From Hygrophila difformis (taxonomy: Eukaryota > Streptophyta > Magnoliopsida > Lamiales > Acanthaceae), in NCBI GenBank assembly GCA_030278955.1, contig JAOANR010000008.1:40779301-40843300 (forward strand): 64,000 bases of DNA, in the 5' to 3' direction. The position numbers and the translations under genes are program-made. The notes below the pieces were generated by a model that worked only from the letters and a program-made list of their open reading frames with translations, had not been told where the DNA came from and did no database searches. Position 1 is the stretch's first letter; each line of letters opens with the position of its first letter. Below are positions 10,469-18,920 of the stretch, piece after piece.

Positions 10469-10500
10469 CTTGCATGAGAGACATTGGTTTCTCATGCAAG
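10469..10500 (-). other. 11-bp perfect hairpin with ACCAA-containing loop
   Basis: CTTGCATGAGA (10469-10479) pairs perfectly with TCTCATGCAAG (10490-10500). On the minus strand the loop contains ACCAA and GATG follows the stem, as at 7746-7773, but the stem is entirely different. It lies downstream of array 2 in the minus-strand sense. Confidence 0.5.
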
Positions 10501-10770
10501 GATATGGAACTAAATCCATAATTACTCTTCATGTCTAAATAATCACTCATTCCATAATTAATTTATTAACTACAGTCCGGATTATATACTTAGATCATTA
10601 GAGTTTAATCATTTGTAGAAGAATCTTTTAATGGGAAATTGAACAAGGTTCTTTATATCAAATTAATCATGGGTTGAGATCATTGGATTTCAACCTCAAA
10701 ATATTAATATAAAGGTTCAATTAATTAATGGAATGAGATGAAGAATGAAAACTTGGCCATAAGGTGCCAC

Positions 10771-11241
10771 CTTGTCGCGATGCAGGGTTTGTGTCGCGGA
10801 GCATGGCTCCGCGACAAAGGTTTCGCGACAAAGGGGTGAGAAATAAAAGAAATGGGATTTTGAAAGTTTAGGGTTTGCTTTGTCGCTAAGTAAAGAAAAT
10901 TTTGTCGCGGAACGTGGTTCCGCGACAAAGCCATAGCGACAAAAAGGTTGAAAATTTGACAAGGCATAATTCTTGTCGCGGAACAAAAGGTTTTGGCGCG
11001 GAACGTGGTTCCGCGACAAGGTTGCTTCGCGACAAAGCCCTTCCAGAATAAAATCACAAGTATTTGGGTCCTTGGTCGCTAATCAAGATTTTGTCGCGGA
11101 ACGTGGTTCCGCGCCAAGGGGTGTTTCGCGACCAAGGGTTTTAAAATAATGGTCAACAAATGTTCTTTGGCACCTTTGTCGCCAAAGCACCATTTTGTCG
11201 CGGAACGTGGTTCCACGACAAGAGTTGTTCCGCGACAAAGG
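10771..11241. repeat. Nested inverted-repeat array 2 (GTCGCGGAAC core)
   Basis: Five modules start near 10771, 10879, 10971, 11071 and 11173 (spacing 92-108 bp). Each is forward-forward-reverse-reverse. The inner pair is TTGTCGCGGAAC-gtg-GTTCCGCGACAA, almost invariant in four modules. The outer pair varies, often with matching changes on both sides: GTCGCGA/TCGCGAC, GTCGCTA/TAGCGAC, TTGGTCGC/GCGACCAA. A minus-strand TATA-like stretch TATATTAATA lies at about 10701-10712. Confidence 0.88.
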
Positions 11242-11939
11242 TGTGTCCAGTACACATGTCAGAAAAGTAAAGTGGAACAGTGGCATGCATTATGTGTGAT
11301 CTCACCCATTTCAGATTCAAAAGCTAAACTAAGCTCAAAATAACAAAACAGAATTTGAATCTAGCTAGAACATGCTTGAACAAAATAGAAATAAAGCAAA
11401 CTTAAAACTTAAGAAACCCTAATCTAAGCTTGATCATCCATAAGCATGCAACATTATCCCAAGAAAAAGTCACCAAGCAGTGACATTAAAATGCAAAACA
11501 AGGATCAAATGACCCAAGGAAAACGGAAGCAGTAAGATCCATGGGGTGTGAGACCCATTTCATGATTTTGGGACACAAATGGAGAATGTTTTCCCATATT
11601 ATTAAACGGTGTTGTTCATACCCATGGTTTGAGTACCACAAACCCTTAAACAAAAGTTTAGAACAAAAACAAGGTTTAAAACTGGCTATCTAACCCAAGT
11701 GCAGTAAACTACTTCTAACTAGTGCATAAATTAAATAATACAAAAGAAAATCTAACTAAACTACCCTAAACTAAACTAACTACTGAACTCCCCAACTTGT
11801 CTTCAAGAGTGAGTGTTTTCTCTAAAATTCTTCCAACCTCTAGCTCAAAGGAAACACCTCATATTTATAGAGGGGAAACCCTAAGCTCATGGGCCTTGAT
11901 TTGAGCCCATTGTGTCTAAAGACATCACACACATCACAG
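11242..11939 (-). other. Putative promoter and leader downstream of array 3
   Basis: No ORF of note. On the minus strand CTATAAATAT at 11861-11870 is a good TATA box, 73 bp downstream of array 3. The following sequence is pyrimidine- and AT-rich and looks like an untranslated leader. It resembles the leader after array 1 around a shared TTTT-GAAAACACTC-like stretch. Confidence 0.4.
11861..11870 (-). promoter_or_regulatory. TATA box (CTATAAATAT) downstream of array 3
   Basis: A consensus plant TATA box on the minus strand, between array 3 and a leader-like region. It is the clearest of the four TATA-like sequences that accompany the nested-palindrome arrays. Confidence 0.5.
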
Positions 11940-12189
11940 CTTTGTCTCGGAGCACCAAGTTTGGTCGCGGAACACACTGCATGTGGCAAAGCTTCTCGAC
12001 TGGGTCTTGTGTCTCTAAAAATGTATCTTGGTCGCGGAATGGACCTTTGTCGCGGAACAGCGCATCGCGACAAAGGTATCGCGCCAGGGGGCTTTGGCTG
12101 GTCTTCTCCTTCATCAGGGCCACTTGGTCGCGGAACCCCTCCTTTGTCGCGGAACACTGCATCGCGCCAAGGGGCTTCCGCGACAAAGG
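11940..12189. repeat. Nested inverted-repeat array 3
   Basis: Two clear modules (12028-12087 and 12123-12189) and one degenerate one (about 11940-12000), each with two forward GTCGCGGAA copies and two reverse copies. In the last module the arm types are exchanged: the reverse copy CGCGCCAAGG matches the outer forward arm better than the inner one. TGGGCC motifs flank both sides (11889-11895, 12196-12222). Confidence 0.8.
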
Positions 12190-12424
12190 TCTTCCTGGGC
12201 CTGCTGGATTGGGCCAGATGGGCCGAGAATATTCTTTTTGTGGGCTTTTCTATCTTTTTCCCATCTTTTTGTTTCCTTTTCTTTTTCTCATGTTTTTGGA
12301 TTTTTCTAACATAAATATGTAATAAAATTACATATTTATGTCTTTTTCACACCAGCATATTATTTTTACAATTATGCATAAATTAGTCCAATTCGACTGC
12401 TTTCTTACTTAATGTAAGACCGGA
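12190..12424. other. Noncoding, T-rich boundary segment
   Basis: T-rich sequence with three TGGGCC motifs at its start and no ORF or terminal structure. It ends where gag-derived sequence of a different element begins, so a deletion or insertion junction lies near 12420. Confidence 0.3.
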
Positions 12425-12715
12425 ATGCGATCAAATGCCCGTTTAAGACACGGAAATGGATTGAAAATAATGGTCATTTCTGGCCATTATCATGCGTTCA
12501 TACCACGCTGCCCACGATGCAACCATGCGCATTTGGTGCGCCTGTGCCCGAGGCCTGGAGCTTGCTATAAGTGCGGCAAGTTTGGTCACAAGGCTAGGGG
12601 ATGTCGAACGCCAGAGGAGGCGATCGAAAAGAGAATAGACCTGATGAACCTTCAGAAAGGAGAGGGTGACAAGGAACAAGATCAAAACCCGAACCTTCTT
12701 GAGAATAATACATAG
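12425..12715 (+). pseudogene. gag: Gypsy gag C-terminal fragment with two zinc knuckles
   Basis: The frame contains two nucleocapsid-type zinc knuckles in tandem: CPRCNHAHLVRLC (a CX2CX3HX4C variant) and CYKCGKFGHKARGC (CX2CX4HX4C), followed by EEAIEKRIDLMNL. The same two-knuckle arrangement occurs in the gag copies at 17617-17991 and 57385-57573. Everything N-terminal to the knuckles is gone and no pol follows. After the stop at 12715 come the 3' internal sequence and a complete LTR on the same strand, so this is the 3' end of a truncated chromovirus-type element. It is not a host zinc-finger gene. Confidence 0.85.
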
Positions 12716-13054
12716 GCCGTTATGGGGACATAACTGTAATCTTAAGGGGGGGAGGATGTAACAACCCGAATATTTATGTATCCCAAATCAATAATAAACA
12801 AATTCAAATTGTTTTAAACTATGTAATGACTTGATCCCTTCACGGGGTACGTAGGCAACCTGGAAATTTCAATTCTGGGTTCAGTCAAACAATATAATAA
12901 AATAATATAATATCATACAATAACATATGATAACGCAATAATACAATAACGCAATATAGAAATGAACGAAATGAACGATAGAACCTTGGTTCTAAGCTCA
13001 CGAAAAGCTAACACGCAACTTCAGGGACGAAGTTGATTCTTAAGGGGGGTAGAC
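12716..13054 (+). other. 3' internal region and polypurine tract of the truncated element
   Basis: Noncoding. It contains GGGGACATAACTGT and GGGGGGAGGATGTAACAACC, which recur near the 3' ends of elements A, B and D, then CGAAGTTGATTCTTAAGGGG and AGAC directly before the LTR. The purine-rich stretch 13040-13054 is the likely polypurine tract. Confidence 0.7.
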
Positions 13055-15987
13055 TGTAATACCCGAGATTTTGATCGGCATCCAAAGGAATAAAATTAGT
13101 TTCTTAATCTGATCAAGGTCGAAATATCTCCGAGAAGAAGAAAATAATTTTTCACAATAAATTATTGCTCGAAAATGAAATGCTGATAGATTCAAAAATT
13201 CAAAATGGAATAAAAGAGGGAAAGGAAGCCCGAAGACATTCCATGAATCGAGTCAAAAGAATTGGAATTAAATTTAAGAAAGAAAAGAATTTTAATTCCA
13301 AGAACCGTGAAGTCGAAAATGATTTAAATAAATAAATCATTGTACGGGAATCGAAGGTTGACGGATTCGAAGCCGACGAATCCAAACTCAGCGGATTCAA
13401 GATTTCAAATACGAAATCAATTTAAGTCGAAATAAATTTAGAATATAAATCGTAATCCGAGAATGACCCGAAAAATCGAGCCCAAAAACGTAGGAGGATA
13501 GGAGCCCGAAAGAGAGGAGAAAAGGCCCGACGGATCACACGGCCCGGCCCAGACCGCAGCCCAGGCCGGAGCCGCGCAGTCTCCGCGTGGTCTAGAGCTA
13601 TACCGCGCCAAGACCGCCCCAAGTAACAGGATGCGATCATATTGCGGATTTTCACGATTTCTTACCTTGTTTTCAACCCCCGACTTTGGAAACACAATCA
13701 CAATTCGGTGGAAGGGATATTGGACGAATTATAACTGATCCTACATCCTAATTTTGACCTAAACAACCCTAGAAGCAGTCCCACATTCTCTCAAACTCTC
13801 TTCACTTCTCCCAAAACCCGAAACCACCAAGTTCTTGCTTTCCGATCACTTTCTGGCGACGAAAATCGACCAAGGAGGCGTGAAGAACAAGAACTCTAGT
13901 ATTCCAGATTGTGGTAAGTCGTTCATAGGTTTTCATCTAACTTTTCGAACCCGAAAATTCGATCTAACTCTAGATTTCTTCTTTCGATTCGAATTCATGG
14001 CCAAAGGAGGAAGATTCGTGTTGAGGAGATCCGTTCGCGACGAGCCATAGATTCTGGACGACCCAAGCACTGTTTAGAACTCGTCTCATGTAAGTTAACT
14101 CTTACATACGGTTTCGGTGGCTAAAATTTAACCCGAACACGAAGATCTAACGAAGAAACTTAATAAAATCTGTCAATAAGAGATTTACACGCGCGCAACA
14201 TTTTTGGATGAATTTTTTGGACCCTTAAAAGTCTTCAAACGAGAAAACTCAAAACTGAAGAATCGTTCCTAACACATAGATCTACCTTCTGTAATATTTT
14301 CATAATTTTTCCTTAAGTTTTGATGCCCAAAGACGGACCTGAAATACACTGTGTTTTTACCGAATGTGTATACGTTGACAGAATTGATTTGCGAATTTGT
14401 TAGCCATTTTGACCTTGGATCTAGGCCGAATTAGGACTTGAGTTAAACATGAAATTTGTAGACCTATGAGTCATGAATACCTCTGTAAAATTTCATACAT
14501 TTTCATTAAGATTTGATACCCAAACCGCGTCGAACATTTTTTGTAATGCATGACTCTTTCAAAAACCATGACAGATTGCTTAGTCGAACTTGATGTGCAT
14601 TTTTCTATAACTTGTGTTCAAAACTAATCTTTGGTGTAAACATAAAAGTTGTTGGTAATTGTCTTAAGATTATGCCTGTAAATTTTCGTACATTTTTATT
14701 AATGTTTGGATAGTCAAAACTTGATTTGAGCATACTGTGTTCTTGAAGTAAAAGTCGACAGATTTTGAATCTGAATTTGATGCATTAATCTGACTTAAAC
14801 CGTAATGATTTTGTATAAAATGCCTTTAATGAAACTTGTTTATTTTGGTGTCGTGTAAGTGCTGTAAAATTTCATAAATTTTGGAGGTCGTTTGCTATGT
14901 CGAAAACTCTTTTGAAAATTAGTGCACTGTTTTAGAAAAGTGGACAGATTTTATGTTTTGCAAAGATTGTAAAATTTCACTTGCTTCCTCACCTAATCTT
15001 GAATACTCGAAACATAAAAGTTGTTCGTTAGGATGTTCTTGAACTACTGTAAAAATTTTAAACCAATTGACCTTGAGATGAATTTTTAAATGGAGAAGGT
15101 GTGAACAGCGACACTATAAAACTTTATTTTTGAAATTGGTCTGTCTAGATAAAGAGACGAAAATTCTTTTGAAACATTGGGATTTATGACTAAGCTGGAT
15201 GCTATCAATATTGACTATGTGGCTTGTGGACATAAGTGCCCAAGCGTATGTCTAGTGGACGTAAGAGCCCTAGCGAAATATTGATCGTATGGCTAGCGGA
15301 CGTGATAACCCTAGTGAAATATTGACCATGATACTTGTGGACATAAGAGCCCAAGCGTAAGGCTAGTGGACATAAGAGCTCTAGCGAATGGTGATTTGTA
15401 AGGCTAGTGGACATAAGGGCCCTAGCGAATTGGTGATCTGAAAAAGAAATGAAACGAGAGATTTATAAGAGATTCAATTAAATCCTTGATAAATTGTGCT
15501 TTTAAATTTATGCCAATTTATGCCAATTCATTCTTTCTTAAATAATTAAAGGCTTTGAAACCCCATTATTGTATGTTAGGGGTTAACTTACTCAGCATGT
15601 TTATGCTGACAAAACCGTTGTTTCTCTTTTTCTTTTCAGAATATGAGGCTTACACATGAGCATAGCATGCATTGGGATTTTGGGAATGTTTACTCTCGTT
15701 TTTATACATGACTTGCATAACGGGCTTGTTTAACCCGTGTTTTCGCCATTTTGACCCTATTTATAATTCCGCTGCTATACCTTTATTTAAATATTACATT
15801 CCGCTGCAACTTAGATAATACTATGTAATGATTTTTTCTATATATTTATAAATGGGTTGTTTGAAATGTTTTAAATTCTGAAAAACCATAGGCTTGCATC
15901 TCTCTAGCAAGCTCGAAGAAGTCATGTCTCGCTTGGGAGGTGTGGCGGTGGCATCCCGGCCTGGGTCATCAAATCCGGGGTGTTGCA
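13055..15987 (+). mobile_element. Complete LTR (~2.9 kb) of a Tekay-like chromovirus
   Basis: Starts TGTAATACCCGAG after a polypurine tract and ends CCGGGGTGTTGCA, a one-base variant of the superfamily end GGTGTTACA. The last ~60 bp carry the shared GTGTGGCGGTGGCATCCCGG block. Before it, GCAAGCTCGAAGAAGTC places it in the same LTR subgroup as elements C and D. No gene lies inside; the long noncoding body includes the hairpin-type tandem repeat at 15221-15433. The 5' LTR partner is absent. Confidence 0.8.
15221..15433. repeat. Six-copy tandem repeat of small hairpins in the LTR
   Basis: Units start near 15221, 15251, 15291, 15332, 15361 and 15402 with alternating ~30- and ~40-bp spacing. Each contains CTAGTGGACATAAGAGCCC then CTAGCG. 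Units 1 and 4 have CTTG at the left and CAAG at the right in place of CTAG and CTAG, so the ability to pair is kept. Confidence 0.7.
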
Positions 15988-16197
15988 TTAAGTCATAATT
16001 TTTAATATCTAAACGGATGGAACGGAATTACACTAACCCTTACCAACCGATCTACGCTTGGAGTCTTCAGTTTCGTCCACGGCCTCCTTCTTCGTCAGAA
16101 TTCGCTCCAAGTTTCGGGTTAGGGTTTCTTCGGGTGTTCGATTGAAGGTAGAAATTGTGAAGGTGTTAAAAGGGTGTACGGGGCTGAGAAAGGGGGT
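15988..16197 (-). mobile_element. LTR fragment joined to element B
   Basis: The stretch from about 16055 closely matches 39510-39650 inside LTR C (shared TTCGTCAGAATTCGCTCC and GTTCGATTGAAGGTAG). It is a piece of a C-type LTR in minus orientation. At about 16197 it switches within a short shared GTATTTA into the end of B's 5' LTR, which marks a rearrangement junction. Confidence 0.65.
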
Positions 16198-16357
16198 ATT
16201 TAAACTCGGGCATTTTTTTAAGTATTTTATTTTATTTTTTTTATTTATGCAACTTAGCCTTAGCATCTTCTCAAGTGAGCTCGAAATGGTTCGCGTCTTG
16301 CTTGGGAAGGTGTGGCGGTGGCATGCCCGCGTGGGTTATCAAAACCGGGGTGTTACA
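16198..16357 (+). mobile_element. Truncated 5' LTR of element B
   Basis: Matches the last ~155 bp of B's 3' LTR (31336-31492), including AAGTGAGCTCGAAATGG and the terminal CCGGGGTGTTACA. The rest of this LTR is missing. The tRNA-iMet primer site follows at 16361-16371. Confidence 0.8.
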
Positions 16358-16360
16358 AAG

Positions 16361-16371
16361 TGGTATCAGAG
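16361..16371 (+). other. Primer-binding site for initiator tRNA-Met (element B)
   Basis: TGGTATCAGAG is complementary to the 3' end of plant tRNA-iMet and lies three bases after the LTR end, the usual arrangement in plant gypsy and copia elements. Confidence 0.85.
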
Positions 16372-16799
16372 ACCGAAAAAATTTTTAAAGCTATTATTTT
16401 TTCGGCCCAATATAGAGGCCCAAATTTTAAATATTATTTTAAATATTTTTAAGGTATTATTTCCATGGAAAGGAATTCTATTTTAAAACCCATTGGAATT
16501 ATATAATAATTGTTCCGACAAGTCTTGAAAAATGCATAAATATTTTTTTGGGGGGATGCATTTGCATACATTCATTATTTAACAGAAAATGTTCATTGTC
16601 TGTGTTAGATAGCATCCTTATACAACCTAACCTTGACTTAGAAGCACTATCTTGAGACTAATTTTGTCTTAGCCTTTCATCTTGATGACCTCCTTAGCGC
16701 GCCTATATCTATTATCTCCACTTGCGATATTTTAGATCTTCCTGACTCCTAACGTGCCTTAGATTAGAAACTCATCTTCGCATGCTTTGATAGCAGAAA
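16372..16799 (+). other. Leader of element B
   Basis: Noncoding leader between the primer site and gag. It contains TTCGGCCCAATATAGAGGCC, a G-rich stretch GGGGGGATGC near 16551, and then pyrimidine-rich sequence before the gag ATG. The corresponding sequence is present in reverse in element A's leader (26201-26518). Confidence 0.6.
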
Positions 16800-17991
16800 A
16801 TGGCACATAGGGGAAGGCCAGGAAGGGTAGTCCCAAACAGCGATGATGCTAACGTAGCTAACAACAATGAGATTCCTCAGAACATAAGAGGGCGAGTGCC
16901 TCCTGTTCCCAACAATATGGATGAACGTTTAAGGACTGTAGAGGAAATTCTCATAGCATTAGGAAATGCCGAGGTGCAACATGCACAAGCGGGTGTACCA
17001 CCGCCGGTAGCCCGAGTCAACTACCTAGCATTGGTGAACCCCTACAAACCACTTCATTATGACGGCCAAGCGGACCCAACCAAGTTAGAGGATTGGATCC
17101 GAACTTTTGACAAACTCTTGAATGCCGTCAAGTGTCTGGAGAATGAAAAGGTTGGAGTGGCGACTTACTACTTGGGAGGCGAAGCGGACGAGTGGTGCAA
17201 CATCTCCAATGAGATTTGCCCGAGGGTGAGAAGGTTTATACATGGGAAGAATTTAAAGAAGCCTTGAGAGAGAGGTTTTATCCACTGAGCACTAAGGCTG
17301 TAAAGTATGAAGAATTTATTAACTTAAGACAAGGAGGAAAAACGGTGCAAGAATACTACGCGAAATTCAAGAAGCTAGTTGGCTTTGCTCCGAGACTTGT
17401 GCCAACTAACTCCGACAAAGCCCAGAAGTTCGAGATGGGGCTAAACCTGAGTATCCGGGAAATACTAGTTGGAGGGCAATACACTACACTACAGGCAGTG
17501 TATGACCGAGCTGTAGCAATCGCTCGTGTCCAGCAATTGAAGCGTAAGGACAATGGTGAGTTGAGAAGGGCTCGCAAGGAGTTGAGAAAAAGAATCGAAG
17601 CAACAACAATAACAATTTGAGGAAGGACAATGGTCAAGCTAGGTTCGATGGACCTAAGAAAAATGCGGACAGAGGTTTGAATAACAGAAGAAATGACACC
17701 CGTGGTATATCCATACCACGATGCCCGCAGTGCCACAAAGCCCATCTGGTGCGCGAGTGCCCTAGGCTTGGAACATGTTATAGATGTGGTAGGGAAGACC
17801 ACATGATAAGAGAATGCAATATTCGTGAGGAGATGATCGAGAAGAGGTTGGATCTGGTGAACCCTCCTCATGAGAATCGCACGACTGGGCCAAATCCGCC
17901 CAATAATCAAGGACAAAGTTCCACCAAGCACATGAGCCACAACAGAATCGCAAGCAGCAAGGAAATCAAGGAAGAACATAAGGACGATTGA
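16800..17991 (+). pseudogene. gag: Gag of element B, broken by frameshifts
   Basis: The structural capsid-nucleocapsid protein of a Ty3/gypsy element. Three overlapping frames make up one gag. Frame 16800-17267 has the N-terminus and the start of the retrotransposon gag domain (NYLALVNPYKP, LEDWIRTFDKLL, ATYYLGGEADEW). Frame 17216-17620 continues it (WEEFKEALRERFYP, EYYAKFKKLV). Frame 17617-17991 has the two zinc knuckles CPQCHKAHLVREC and CYRCGREDHMIREC. Shifts lie near 17190-17216 and 17600. The ATG at 16800 is preceded by leader sequence and matches the equivalent start in element D. The protein cannot be made intact from this copy. Confidence 0.88.
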
Positions 17992-18340
17992 ATCTAATGA
18001 ATCGAGCTGAGTTGCCAGCTCAAGAAGAGGTGATCGCAGGTACGTTTATTGCTTTAGGCGTATCTGTCAAGATTTTATTTGATTCTGGTACAAGTGTTCT
18101 TTGATTTCGATCAAGAACTTTACCTGCATTAAAATCTACCGGAACCTAAGAGTACTAACTTTGGAATTCAATTATCATGGGGAAAAGTGGTATTGTGTAC
18201 TAAAAGATATGAAGGAAACCCGATAATAATTAAAAACTTAGAACTCTTTGCGAATATAGTAGAATTTGACCTTAGAAATCACGGAATTGTTAAAGTTATT
18301 GCGAGAAAATCCATAGGCAGTTATGGGGACATAACTGCAG
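17992..18340 (+). pseudogene. Aspartic protease remnant of element B
   Basis: After gag a degraded frame reads IAGTFIALGVSVKILFDSGT, the retropepsin active-site region (DSG), then a stop, then SKRYEG-like sequence as in element A's protease. RT, RNase H and integrase are missing: the sequence jumps within ~350 bp to the 3' internal motif GGGGACATAACTGC. So B is an internally deleted, non-autonomous copy. Confidence 0.7.
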
Positions 18341-18513
18341 TCCTAAGGGGGAGAGGATGTGATGCCCTGCAGAGAGTCGTCATGCGTCGAGGTAAGAATT
18401 TAATTTTCGAGCCTCAATATTTCTATGCGTGCAAATTACTTGTCTATATTGGTATTACCTTTCCGAGTGCGACCAAACTTCGAGGACGAAGTTGATTTCT
18501 AAGGAGGGTAGAC
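18341..18513 (+). other. 3' internal region and polypurine tract of element B
   Basis: Noncoding. GGGGGAGAGGATGTGATGCC is followed by CGAGGACGAAGTTGATTTCT and the polypurine tract AAGGAGGGTAGAC (18501-18513), directly before the 3' LTR. Confidence 0.75.
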
Positions 18514-18920
18514 TGTAATACCTGAGAAAATTTATTTGGGTCCAAAGAAACAAAATTAAATTCTCAATCTGAATAATACTATAAATAATTCCGAGAAAAT
18601 GAAAATAATTTATTTGAATAAATTATTGCTCGAAAATAGTTTATCACAGAATTCGGAATATGATTTGAGGCGGATCATTATTTGGATCGAAGATTGAAGT
18701 GAGTTTGGAAAATGGGATAAATGGACCCAATAGAAATATGGATCAAGCCCAAGAAGAAAGTGGGAGAAAAGCCAAAAACTCTTTTAATTGGATTCCCTTA
18801 AATTAGCAAAGCTGGCAGGATTTATCATTCGTAAGGATTGAGTTATTACACCAACTTAGAATGTGAATCACTTCAAGTGTTCAATACAAAAGTTGTTCCA
18901 AATAGTGTCTAGTATATGTC
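18514..18920 (+). mobile_element. 3' LTR of element B, first part
   Basis: Starts TGTAATACC after the polypurine tract. It is interrupted at 18920 by element A, whose 5-bp target duplication ATGTC is at 18916-18920. The LTR resumes at 29061; total LTR length is about 2.84 kb. Confidence 0.85.

Larger units (their letters stand above)
7914..10770 (-). mobile_element. Probable 5' LTR and flank of the tRNA-Asp-primed element
   Basis: If 7896-7913 is the primer site, the 5' LTR begins at 7914 and extends to higher coordinates. I cannot find its far edge because the matching 3' LTR is not recognisable in the window. The stretch has no convincing gene. A minus-strand frame of 87 codons at 10066-10329 has no family I recognise. 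The segment contains two short AAAGC-rich tandem blocks, partial repeats of CATGAAACTTTTGAC (7912, 8214, and a variant at 8092), and a 10-bp inverted repeat AGACAGTGGA/TCCACTGTCT (10052-10110). Confidence 0.35.

Noticed and set aside
6976..12190. CRISPR-like spacing of short repeats
   Set aside because: Repeats are inverted and imperfect, spacers are not uniform, no cas genes occur, and the DNA is from a plant.
1..12420. CACTA transposon with subterminal repeat arrays
   Set aside because: Palindrome arrays resemble subterminal repeats, but I found no CACTA termini, 3-bp duplication or transposase, while the tRNA-Asp primer-like site favours an LTR element.
12425..12715. A host zinc-knuckle protein gene
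   Set aside because: The two-knuckle pattern and following 3' LTR sequence match gag in elements B and D.
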